Below are positions 34,858 to 48,100 of a stretch of DNA of 64,000 bases, piece after piece. Origin of the DNA: Ophiocordyceps camponoti-saundersi (nom. inval.) (Eukaryota > Ascomycota > Sordariomycetes > Hypocreales > Ophiocordycipitaceae); assembly GCA_003339415.1 (NCBI GenBank), contig PDHQ01000165.1, positions 1 to 64,000 on the forward strand, in the 5' to 3' direction. Both the position numbers and the translations under genes were made by a program. The notes beneath the pieces are model-generated. The model did no database searches. It was not told where the DNA came from and saw only the letters and a list, made by a program, of their open reading frames with translations. Position 1 is the stretch's first letter. The number at the start of each line of letters is the position of its first letter.

Positions 34858-34862
34858 TTTAG

Positions 34863-37800
34863 TAATACGGGACGTATAATAATACTTTTATAAATCGCCT
34901 AACCTCTTATAATATTTCCCTAAGATTTCCTAAAATTTCCTACCTTAAGATTTTACTTAGATTTCCCCTAAAAACTTTATTACCTTTACGCTTAGGAAAT
35001 TACTAAGATTTCCTCTTAGAATTTCTCTATAATAACTCTTAGGATTTTACTAAGATTTCTAATAGGATTTAGTATTAAAATATACTTTTAGAAATCTCCG
35101 GATTTTACTAGAAAATCCCCGTATATTAGGAAATTACCGCGTACTAGGAAATCTTTATTTTATTAATATACTTAGAAATTACCGCGAAATCCTCTTAAGT
35201 AAATATTTTTAAGATTATATTAGGAAATTTTCCTTAAGCTCTTAGCTATATAATTAGCTTAATATTCCTTTAAGTAATAATTTAAATTTTTTTATAGTTA
35301 CTATTTTAATTTTTAAAAAACTTTTACTTATATTTATACTTTTTATAATAGCTATTTTATAATCTTATAATTAGTAGCTAGCTTATCTCCTTTTTCTATA
35401 TATTATATCTAATAGCTAGCTTAATATATATAATTACTAATAAATTATACGTATAAGCGTATATTAACTAGTAATAATTTTATATTTTATTAACTTATAA
35501 ATTTCTAGCTATTAAGGTAGTAAATTAGACCTAAAATATTTTTTACTAATAAAACTTTATAAATATAAATTTTTAGCTTAGAAAAAAGCTTTACTATATT
35601 TATTACTTAACCTTAGCTATATATTATTTCTTTACCCTTAAACTCCTTAAGGTAATCGAGGAAAAAATTATAGCTAAGAAAGAAAAAGCTTATATTTTTA
35701 ATACTTATAAAATAATAAAAAAACCTTACCTTTTTAAAAATAAATTTCCTTTTTTATAATATAGGGAAATAAAGCTAATTTAAAAATACTTACTATATTA
35801 GGATAATCCCTAAAAAACTAAGTTACTTACTATAATTAAATTTTTCCTAATTAATTTAAATATTATAATAGATTATAATTAATTATTTAAATAAGTAAAT
35901 TAACTAAAATATATATCTAATAGTATCCTTTACTTACTTAAAATTCCCTTAGAAAACTAGCTACCTTTTATTTAAGAATACCTTTAAACTATAAGTAATA
36001 CTAAAAGAAAAAGTAAGCTATTTACTTTACCGGAAAAAGGTAAGGAAAATATTAAAATCCCTTTTTAGGAAGAAAATAAGGAGGAAACCTCCTTTTAGGA
36101 TAAAGGTAAGAAAACTTTTACGCTATAAGAATTCTTTTTAAAAAAAGAACTATTTACCTTAAGGAAAAATACCTTAAAAAGGTAATATTTCTTAGATCCT
36201 CTTATAATATTATTTAATTTTAGAAAACTTTTTTTACTTTCCGCGGAAAAGGAAAAAATAATATAAATAGTTAATAATATACTTTACTCTTATAATATTA
36301 TATTTTAAAATTTAAATTATTTTAAATATATTAACTTAGATAATAATCTATAATTATATAATTAATTAAACTTATAAAAACTATTTAGATAATAAGTTAA
36401 GTTATAAGCTAAAAATATTAGATAGTTTAAGCTTATTAGTATTTTTAATATTATTTTTAATTAGATTAAAAAAACTAATTAAATTATTATTTATTAGAAT
36501 ATTAACTAATTTATAAATATTTTAAAATAAGTTACCGCTTAAAGCGAGGATTATATAAATAAATTTATATAACTTATTCTCTTTTTTCTTTAAAGTTATA
36601 TTATAAAGTAATATTCCGGAGATCTAAACCCTTAGATTAAATTAGAATTTACTTTTCCTAGTTTAGGAATCTAAGGATAAGTAAAAGCTTTTTAGAAAAA
36701 GTTTACTATTTAACTTAATATTACCGCTTTTATTATATAAAAATAAAGCTTTATATTTTAAGATATACTTATTAAAAAAAATTTCTAATTATAAATATTT
36801 AAAATAAAAAGAATAGCTTAAGTAGCTTTTTATCCTAAATAATTTATACTAATAATTATCTTCTCTTAACTTAATATTTTATTTTAGGAAATTTTCTAAT
36901 AGCTAATTAGCGAAGATATTTTAAATAATTAAGTATATAAATACGAATAACTTATTCCGAATTTTTAAATTAAGCTAACTAAAAAAACTTAAGGTAATTT
37001 ATAAAATAACGCTATTTAATATATAGCTTTAAGTAAGTTACCTTAATATAAATATAAAGTAAATAATTCTAAGGAGAAATCCTTATAAAATTCGAACCGC
37101 TAATTAGATTATAGACTAAATAACTTCTTTAGAAAGCTAACGGATAATACCTAGAAACCTTTTAATAAGAATATTAAGTTTAAAATAAAGATAAAATAGC
37201 TTTTCTTAAAAAAAAACGGAGAAAGCTTAAAAAGTAATCTTATCCTTATTAATCTTACTTATAAATTTACTAAATAAAATCCTAATATTAATAAAGTTTT
37301 TATAATCTTTTCCGAAATATATAATATAATCCTTAATATCTTAAAATATAATTTAGATAATAAAATTAACTTATCTAAATTATCTAAAGCTAAAAAGGAT
37401 AAGTAACTAGCTAATAACTTATATTATCTTATTTCGAATCTTAAGAAATATAAAATAAAACTTTTTAATATTATTAGAAACTTTTTTCCTAAAAACTTTC
37501 TTATTATCGAAGCTACTTCTTAGATAATTAATTTTTTTTTAGAATAAGTTTCCTATTTTTCCTATATAAAAATTTTAGTATTTAGTAAAAATAAATTATT
37601 TAATATTATAGAAATATATATTAATATTAAAATAGATAAATCCCTTATTAGGAAAGATTTACTTAATAAGTTCGATAATATTAACTATAATCCGATATTA
37701 ATTTAAAGCTTAAATAATATTAAATTAGCTTTAACTTATAATTAAGCTACTTTTATTTTATATATTATTAGTAAAATTAATAGTAAGTTTTACGTTAGTA

Positions 37801-40800
37801 AATTTAAAGCTAGCGCTTAAGTTATTAAGTATTTTCTTACTAAAGTTTTATTAGGATAAGGATTCTTAATTTTTTATAAAATCGATATTCTTAATTTTTA
37901 ATAAAAGCTTTAGATTTAACTTTATAAAGGAATATATATTAAATATTATTTTACTTATAAAGGACTAGCTATTTATAAATATATAATAGCCGCTTTAGTA
38001 ATAATAATTCCTTTTTTTTAATAAGCACGATTTTAGTATTAATTAAAAATCCCCCTAAGAATCGTAACCTTATCTTTTTCCCTAATTTTTATTTTCTCTT
38101 AGGTTTAATTATTTATAACTATTTCTATTTAACTATTTTTAACTTAAGTAATAAATTAATCTTTTTTAAATAAAAAGAAAAGGTTAGTATTATATTAAAT
38201 CTTAATAATTAATTTTCTTTTATAATCTTTTAATAAATTACTAAGAAAAACTCCTTAAATAACCTTAATAAATATTTAACGCTAGATTCTCTTTTAAACT
38301 AAATAATATTATTTAACGAAACTAATACTAATTTACCTCTTATTAATATTTCGGATTTAAGTTAACCTTATTAGTTAGGTATCTCTAAGATACCTAATAT
38401 CCCGGAAATTAAAAGAGAATATAGCGTTAAAATCTATATACTAAATCCTTAATTATTTAAAAAAGTAAAATAACTTTATAATTCCTTTCTAAAACTCTAG
38501 GAAGATATTAAACTAATTAATCTACCCCCTAAGCGGTATCTAAAAATCCCCCTTATTAATAATTAGTATAAGAAAAAACTTAGTTTATATCTTTATTTAC
38601 TAAATAAACCTAATTAGGATTTCCTTAATAAAAAAATAATAATATATATTTATAAGGTAAAATAAAATAAGCGCTTAAAGCTTTACTTTTCGCTAGCTTA
38701 TATTTTATTATTTAAAGAAAAGGTAAACTATATATTATTAATAACTTATAAGCTTTAAATAATATAGCTATTTCTAATATATATCTAATACCTCTCCCTT
38801 AAGATATAATTTATAAATTAGTAAATAAAAAAGTTATTTTTACTATTAATACTTAAAGCTTCTTTTATTAGTTTCTTATCTATTTAGATTATTAAAAGTA
38901 ATTTACGATTATTTCTTACCGCGGATTAAAAAGGGCTATAATCGCTCTTATAAGGTATAAAAATTCGCCTGCTTATATATAAAAATTTATTAATTATATT
39001 CTCTAACTATATAAAATATACGCTATTAGATATATTAATAATATAGTAATTTTCTTTAACTTTTTAGAAGATTATATTTAATATCTATCTATTATATTTA
39101 ATCTTTTTATTAGTATAAATTTTTCCCTCTCCGCTCTTAAATTATTCTTTTATTACTTATTTATAAAAATATTAAGGTATTACGTTAATAGATTTATACT
39201 AATAAATACTTAATCTTAAGTAAAAGCCTTATAAGATATTAAGTTTCCTAATACCTTATAATATTTTAAATAATAAATTAGATTAGTTAGATAAATAAGA
39301 TATCTAATTTTTTATTTTATATAATAAATTAACTTTTTTAAAAATATAAAATAATAATATTCCGAAAAAGATAGGAAAATAAAGTACCCGTTATTAAATT
39401 AAAAAAAAATACTTTTACCTTTTAATTTAAAATTATCTAGATAAAGAAAAAAACTAACTATTTTAATAATATTACTAATACTTTTTATAATAACGCTACT
39501 TTTAATTAATTTTTTCCTAATTATTAACTTTTTTTATAAATTAATATTTTTTAGGAGAATAATTTTATAGCTTATCTTTTCTATATTAATAATAAGGAAT
39601 CTTAAAAATTATCTTTAGCTTTACCTTAGTAATTTATTAAACTTATTTACTATTTTAATTATATTTTTAAATTAGCTAAAATTAGATATTAGCTAATTAA
39701 ATTTAAAATCTCTTATTTAATATAAGCTTATTATAAATTCTAAACTTATTTAATTAAAACCCGGAAACTAAAAATTATAATTTTTATAAATTATATTATA
39801 ATTTTAATAATTATAAAATAAACCTTTTTTTTTATTATTAATATAAGAAATAATAATTACCTTACTTTTACTTTTTAGTTTTTAAGTTAATATTTTTTTA
39901 AAATCTAATATATTTTAAGTATTTTTAACGTTCTTATAAACTCTTTTTTACGCCTCCCCTTAAAAGTAATCTTAGAAAAAAGATAAGGAAAACTTAAGAA
40001 TATCTAAAAGGATTATATTAACTAGGACTATATACTTATTTTTTAAAAGCTATTTTTAATAACGCCTTCCGATATAAGATTTTCGAAAAATATCTTCTTA
40101 ATATACGATAATTTAAAATTTTAAAATAACTTAAAAATAAAAACTTTTAGGAAAAACTCCCTTTTATCTAAGTAAATAGCTTATTATATTTTAAAAATAT
40201 TAATAGTTAATAATAATTTTATATTCTCGAAAATTATATTAAAAAAATTATTTCTAAGTATTATTTTCGTAAATTTTATACTAATTAAAAATATATATAA
40301 GCTAAACTTTTTTTTAATTTTATTATTTCCTAATTAAAAAAGAAAATTAACGATTTTATAAATAAATATAATATTTATAAATATAATTAGATTAATAAAT
40401 AGCTTTTTTTTAAGGAAATAATTCCGATTTATTCTTTAGCGATTTTTTTTTATATAATTATAATAAATTTTATTATTAAACTTTTTTTAATTTTTTCGGA
40501 AAACTTACTTTAATCTAAACTTAAAAGAAAGTTCTATAATACCCTCCTTACTATTACTAATAAATTCTTAAAAATATATATTTTAACCCCTAAATATAAT
40601 TATTTTACTATTAAAAAATAAGCTTAATAGCTATATTATAAGCTTACTTATTATAATTAAGGATTTTTAAAATAAATTATCTCTAATTAGAATCCGAAAT
40701 TTTTCTTTAAATTTTAAAAAACTTTATAGTTTACTTTTAATATTAAACTTCTAATATTAATTATATATTACTTTTAGATAAATAGTTTATTTAAAAAATA

Positions 40801-43800
40801 AAACTAAATTATCGAAATTATTTTTAGATTTTTCGCTACTAATTTCCCGATAAAGCGATAAATTAACGCTTTACTAGCTTTTTAGTTTTTTTTTAATAAC
40901 TCCTTCTCCTTAATTATTAAAATTACGCTAAGTAAGTTACTTACTAGATTTTAGATAAATAATAATCTCTATTATCTAAGCGATTAAGTTTCTCTTAAAT
41001 CTTAAGAAATATTAAAAAATAAGGTAATTATTTTTATTACCTACGCCTAAGCTACGATAAAATAATATTATAATAAAAAATATCGGAAGCTTAAGTTTAA
41101 GCTTAGTAATTAAGTTTAGCTAAAATTTAGGAAAAGATATTTTATTCCTAATAAATAAGTAGCGAAGCTTTTAGAATAATAAACTAAGCTTTTCTATATA
41201 ATTAAATAAATCGGCTATTTAGCTTATTAACTAAATTTTAATAATTTTATAAATATCTATCTTATTATATTAATTATATAACTCTAATTAGCTAATATTT
41301 TAAGAGAATAACTTAGCTTTAAGCTTAATATTAATAATTATAAAATTAAATAAATCTTTAATAAGAGAAAAGTTAAAAAAGAACGAAATATTACTTAAAT
41401 AAAGTATCTCGTATATTAGAAAAGATACTTAAATAATAATAATTAGTAAATAGCTAAAAAGAACTTCTAATAAAAAGAGATAATTAAAGAATTTAAGAAA
41501 GAAAAAGATAAGTTAGAAGCTTAGCTAAATATTATTAAAAAAAATATATAAATATTTTTAAAAAGTACTAGCTATTAGAATAAGGTAAATAAGTTACTTA
41601 GTAATAAACGTATAAAATTTTTAGGAAATAATAAACCTAACGCGTTACTATTTATATTAGATTTCTTTTTATTTTCTTACCTTTTCTCTCTTACCTTTTC
41701 TTTTTTCTATTTATCCTTTATTATCCCCCTTTATATTTCCTATCTTTATTATATTTTTCCTATATATTATATTTATTCTTTTTATAATTATTTTTTTTTA
41801 TTTACTAATTCTTTTTATTATTATTATATTATTTTCTTTCTTTTATACTTAAAATTAATCCTCCTTATAGCGATCTTTATTATTCCTATAATAAGATATA
41901 CTATAAGCTATTTTATAAATAGCTAATTTATACTCCCCTAATACTTATATTCGAAAGCTTTAAGAGAGCTATTTAGCTATTTAAAAACCTCGCCGAACTC
42001 TAATATTTATTTAAATTACTTACTTATAAATTTAATAATTAGAAATTAAATAACTATATAACTTTTATCGCCTAGAAATAAGTATTACGAGAAAAAGGAT
42101 ATAATCTATTATTTAATAAGTTAAATAGTTATATTTATTATATTAATAAGAAAATAAAAAGATAAGCTAATAGAGAATAACTCTCTAATAATAAGGATTA
42201 TAATTTTAAGTATTTATTTTTAGATAACGAATATTCTAGCTTCGATAACTCTTTACTTAAAATTTCTAAAATTATAGCGCTTAAATATTCTATTTAATAA
42301 ATTACCGCGATATTTTCTTTTACCGCTAGCTTTACTTCTAAAATACTAGCCCCCTTAATAAAAAACTATAGCCGCCCTCCGCTATTATATTCTTTTACTA
42401 ATATTAAAAAAAATATCTTTCCGTAATTAAACTAACTTAGAAAGAATTATTATAGCGTATACGCGCTATTAGAAATTATAAAAAATTATATTAAGGGCCT
42501 AGTTAGCGAGTAAGTTTATTAAAACTCTAAAAAATTAAAGGAGATTAAAAAGATCTTAGCTATTATCTCTTATATTAACTACCTTAGAAAAATAAAAAGA
42601 ATAATATTAATAGCTATAAAAAAAGAAACTAAGGTTAAGGAAGTAACTTCTATTTTTAGTAAATTTTTAGTAAGGCGATTTATTACTCCTCCTCCTTTTA
42701 CTTAATAAAGTATCCTTAAAACCCTTAATAAATAAACTTATTCCGCCTCTTAATAACTTATAACTCCTATAACCGTTTTTAAAATTACTATTTAATTTTA
42801 AAAAATTCTAAAAGCTAAAAATATTAAAAAAGCTAATAATAACTTTTTAATAACTTATTATAATAGTTTAGTTTAAGTTATTAAATACTTACTTACTTTT
42901 TTTATAATATATTATAATAAATAAGCTTTAATATTTTAAGATATAAATATTACTTTAATTTAAGTAACTTATTTTAATAAGTACCTTACTAAATATAATA
43001 TTTCCCTTAGCTTAAATTATATAGTAAAAATATTTAATATTAATAATAAATAAGTTATTAATTTTCCTATTCTTATACTTATCTTACTCGATACTCCCGC
43101 TTTTAAAAATATATCGATTAATATTAATAAAGTTACTATATTTATTAATAAGAAAGCTACGCTTAATAATTTAGGGAAAATTTTAAAATTTTACGAGAGA
43201 AACTATTAGGACTTATATATTTATATAAGAGAATAAATATATTTACTTAGCGAAAATATTATTACGCTATTACTAGCTATTACTATTAATTATACGCTTT
43301 TATTAGCCTAAAGCGATATTATTAAAAATAAAATAACCCTTAACTTTAATAATATTCTAGTTTTTAATATCTTAAATTTAGTTAAGATAGCTCTTAATAA
43401 TATTACTAAAAAATTATATAGTTAAATAAGTAGCTTAGTTAAACCCTCTAATAATATTAAATATATTACGATTATTAAACTTATTAATATAGATCTTTTC
43501 GTTAATATAATAATAAACTAAGGTATTTCTTAGCTTTTTATATAATATTAGTATAAATTATAATAAAGAAATATATTAAATACGCTCTATACTAAGAGCA
43601 CGCGTCGTATTATTTAATTATTAATATATAATAGTTTTTATATTTATTCTATTATTAATAAGTAATAGATCTTTAAGTTATTTAACTATTAATAAATAAT
43701 AACTATTATATTTATTAAGCTTAGGTAAGAACCCTATAAATTAATATACTTTTAGTATTATTTTTTAATATCTTTATAATATAATACTAATTATATATTA

Positions 43801-45049
43801 TTTATCTTATATTTTATATATTATAAATAAAGGAAAAAATATTAGCTATAATAAGAAAGCTATATAAAGCCTATTTACTATAAACTACTTATAATATACG
43901 CTTAAAGATAAGTATAATTATCCGTAATATAGTTAACCTTACTATTATTTATAATATCTTAAACGCTTTTATTTTTATAAAATATACTATACTTAAAACT
44001 ATAAATTATATCTTTTACGCTAATTATAGTAAGATTATCTATATTTACTTTTATATTATTATAAACGCTAGTTTATATAATAAAGATAGTAAGATATTTT
44101 CCTTTATTTTATTTTTTTAGTTTATATATTATATTATATCTTTATTATTCCTATTTTTCTTTCGCTATATTATAATACTTTTTACTATAATATATATTTT
44201 TCTATATATATCTAATATATATTATAATTTTCCTTTATTATTCTTATTTTATTTTTTCTTTTTTTTCCTATTTTATATAAATTAATTTAATTCTCTATAT
44301 ATAGATCCCCGATAATATTTCTTAATTTATAAATAAATATAATTATTAGAGTTAATATAGAAAAAGCTTTTAAATATAATAATAATTTCTAAAATAAAAT
44401 AGAAAATTAATAAAGCTATTAAAATTCTTTTCTAGCTTAGGGAGTTAATATAAGATATATAATAATACCTTTATAAATCGCCTAACCTTTTATAATATTT
44501 CCTTAAAATTTCCTAGGATTTTCCGCCTTAAGATTTTACTTAAATTTCCCTTAAAAACTTTATTACTTTTATACTTAGGAAATTACTAAGATTTCCTCTT
44601 AAGATTTCTTTATAATAACTTTTAAGATTTTACTAAGATTTCTAGGAAAATTTAATATTAAAATATATTTTTAGAAATCTCCGGATTTTACTAAGAAATC
44701 CCTATATATTAGGAAATTACCGTATATTAGGAAATCTCTATTTTACTAATATACTTAGAAATTACTATAAAATCCCCTTAAGTAAATATTTTTAAAATTA
44801 TATTAGGAAATTTTCCTTAAGCTTCTAGCTATATAATTAGCTTAGTATTTTTTTAGGTAATAATTTAAATTTTTTTATAATTATTATTTTAATTTTTAAA
44901 AAACTCTTACTTATATTTATATTTTTTATAATAGCTATTCTATAATCTTATAATTAGTAGCTAGCTTATCTCCTTTTCTTATATATTATATTTAGTAGCT
45001 AGCTTAGTATATATAATTACTAGTAAATTATACGTATAAGCGTATATTA
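34863..45049 (+). mobile_element. C: 10.2-kb Ty3/Gypsy LTR retrotransposon with an extra 3' frame
   Basis: LTRs of 604 bp at 34863-35466 and 44446-45049 are flanked by the 5-bp duplication TTTAG (34858-34862 and 45050-45054). An AGGGAG polypurine tract precedes the 3' LTR. Reverse transcriptase lies on the plus strand at about 38860-39250: GLKRAIIALI.YKNSPAYI then YINNIVIFF, the RIP-altered form of YIDDIVIFS. Integrase and its C-terminal part follow at about 40560-41400 (IISNQNPKF and a Y..QTD.-like region, then a chromodomain-type tail GYLAYQLNFNNF). About 3 kb remain between pol and the 3' LTR, of which about 41920-43610 is a further long frame. The whole element is longer than the usual 6-7 kb. 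RIP has destroyed all frames. Confidence 0.93.
41920..43610 (+). pseudogene. Extra degenerate ORF after pol in element C
   Basis: One plus-strand frame runs for roughly 560 codons, interrupted only by TAA/TAG codons of the type RIP makes from CAA/CAG/TGG. It begins after a T-rich, frame-poor stretch of about 200 bp (41665-41860) that separates it from pol. Residue content is Ile/Asn/Lys-rich through RIP, with regular charged segments (NSKKLKEIKKILAIISYINY, later NNLGKILKFYERNY). I do not recognise a family. The mirrored copy in element D lies at about 46590-48280 on the minus strand. It could be an additional gag-like, envelope-like or captured frame. Confidence 0.55.
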
Positions 45050-45174
45050 TTTAGCTTATTATTATTATTTTTATTTTTTAACTTTTTTTTCTTAAGCTAG
45101 CTTTTTATTATAATAAAAGCTTTATTATTTAATAAATTATAAAATATTTTAAAATTAATAATTTATAATAAAAT
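45050..45174. repeat. 125-bp spacer between inverted elements C and D
   Basis: Holds the right target duplication of C (45050-45054), 115 bp of older element O and the left duplication of D (45170-45174). It is the centre of a very large inverted repeat with arms of about 10.1 kb. Confidence 0.85.
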
Positions 45175-48100
45175 TAATATACGCTTATATATATAATTTA
45201 CTAATAGTTATATATACTAAGCTAGCTACTAAATATAATATATAAAAAAGGGAGATAGGCTAGCTACTAATTATAAAATTATAAAATAGCTATTATAAAA
45301 AGTATAAATATAAATAAAAGTTTTTTAAAAATTAAAATAATAATTATAAAAAAATCTAAATTATTACTTAAAAGAATATTAAGCTAATTATATAGCTAGG
45401 AGCTTAAGGAAGATTTTCTAATATAATCTTAAAAGTATTTACTTAAGGGGATTTTATAGTAATTTCTAAGTATATTAATAAAATAGAGATTTCCTAATAC
45501 GCAGTAATTTCCTAATATACGAGGATTTCCTAGTAAAATCTAGAGATTTCTAAAAGTATATTTTAATATTAAATCTTATTAGAAATCTTAGTAAAATCCT
45601 AAAAGTTATTATAGAGAAATTCTAAAAGGAAATCTTAGTAATTTCCTAAATATAAAAGTAATAAAGTTTTTAGGGGAAATCTAAGTAAAATTTTAGGGAA
45701 ATATTATAAAAGGTTAGGCGATTTATAAAGGTATTATTATACGTCTTATATTAACTCCTTAGGCTAGAAAAGAATTCTAATAGCTTTATTAACTCCTTAT
45801 TTTACTTTAGAAACTATTATTATATTTAAAAGCTTTTTCTATATTAACTTTAATAATTATATTTATTTATAAATTAAGAAATATTATTAGGGATCTATAT
45901 ATAGAGAAGTAAATTAATCTATATAAGGTAAGAAAGAAATAAAAAAATAAAATAAGAATAATAAAGGAAAATTATAATATATATTAAATATATATAAAAG
46001 AATATATATTATAGTAAAAAGTATCGTAATACTAAGAAAGAAAAATAGGAATAATAAGAACGCGATATAATATACGAACTAAAGGAATAAAATAAAGGAA
46101 AATATCTTACTATTCTTATTATATAAATTAGCGCTTATAATAATATAAAAGCGAATATAGATAATCTTACTATAACTAGCGTAAGAGATATAGTTTATAG
46201 CTTTAAGTATAATATACTTTATAAAAATAGAGGCGTTTAAGATATTATAAATAATAGTAAGGTTAACTATATTATAGATAATTATACTTATCCTTAAGCG
46301 TATATCGTAAGTAATTTATAGCGAATAAGCTTTCTATAATTTTCTTATTATAGCTAATATTCTTTCTTTATTTATAGCGTATAAAGTATAAGATAAATAG
46401 TATATAACTAATACTATATCGTAAAGATATTAAAAAAAGATATTAAAAGTATATTAATTTATAAGGTTCTTACTTAAGCTTAGTAGATATAATAATCGTT
46501 ACTTATTAATAGTTAAATAACTTAGAGATTTATTACTTATTAATAGTAAAATAGATTTAAAAACTATTATATATTAATAGTTAAATAATATAACGCGTAC
46601 TTTTAGTATAAAGCGCGTTATTAATATATTCTTTATTATAGTTTATACCGATATTATATAAAAAGCTAAGGAATACCTTAGTTTATTATTATATTAACGA
46701 AAAGGTTTATATTAATAAGTTTAATAGTTATAATATATTTAGTATTATTAGAGAGTTTAACTAAGCTACTTATTTAACTATATAACTTTTTAGTAATATT
46801 ATCGGGAGCTATCTTAACTAAATTTAAGATATTAAAAACTAGAATACTATTAAAATTTAGGGTTATTTTATTTCCGATAATATCGCTTTAAGCTAAAAAG
46901 AGTATATAATTAATAATAATAGCTAGAAGTAATATAATAATACCTTCGCTAAATAAATACGTTTATTCTCTTATATAAATATATAAGTCCTAATAGTTCT
47001 TTTCGTAAAATTTTAGAATCTTACTAGAATTATTTAATACGGATTTTTTATTAATAAATATAGTAACCTTATTAATATTAAGTAATATATTCTTAAAAAT
47101 AAGAGTATTAAGTAAGATAGGTATAAGAATAAGGAAATCGATAATCTATTTATTACTAATATTAAATATTTTCGCTATATAACTTAAGCTAAAGGAAATA
47201 TTATATTTAGTAAGGTACTTATTAAAATAAATCGCTTAGATTAAAGCGATATCTATATCTTAAAATATTAAAGCTTATTTATTATAATATATTACGAAGA
47301 GGGTAGGAGAGTATTTAATAATTTAGACTAAATTATTATAATAAGTTATTAAGAAATTATTATCGGCCTCCTTAATATTTTTAGCTTCTAAAATTTCTTA
47401 AAATTAAATAATAGTTTTAGAAACGGTTACTAAAATTATAAGTTACTAAGAGGCGGAATAAGTTTACTTATTAGGGGTTTTAAGAATACTTTATTAAGTA
47501 AGAGTAGAAGGAGTAATAAAATACCTTACTAGGGATTTACTAAAAATAAAAGCTACTCCCTTAACCTTAGTTTTTTTTTTATAGCTATTAATATTATTCG
47601 TTCTATTTTACTAAAATAGTCGGTATACGAAATAATAGCTAGGATCCTCTTAATCTCCTTTAATTCTTCGAAGTTTTAGTAAACTTACCTACTAACTAAG
47701 CCCTTAATATAATCTTTTATAACTTTTAATAGCGCGTACGCGCCGTAGTAATTCTTTCTAAGTTATTTAGATTATAGAAAAATATTCCTTTTAATATTAA
47801 TAAGGGAGTATAATAGCGTAAAATAAGTATAGCTTCTTAACGAAATAGCTAATATTTTAAAAGTAAAGCTAGTAATAAAGGAAGATATTATAGTAGTTTA
47901 TTAAGTAGAATATCTAAGCGCTATAATCTCGGAAATTTTAAATAAGGAGTAATCGGAGCTAGAGTATTCGTTATCTAAAAGCGAGTACTTAGAATTATAA
48001 TCTTTATTATTAGGGAGTTTTTCGCTATTAGCTTATCTTTTTACTTTTTAGTCGATATAATAAATATAACTATTTAATTTGCTAAAAGATAGATTATAGC

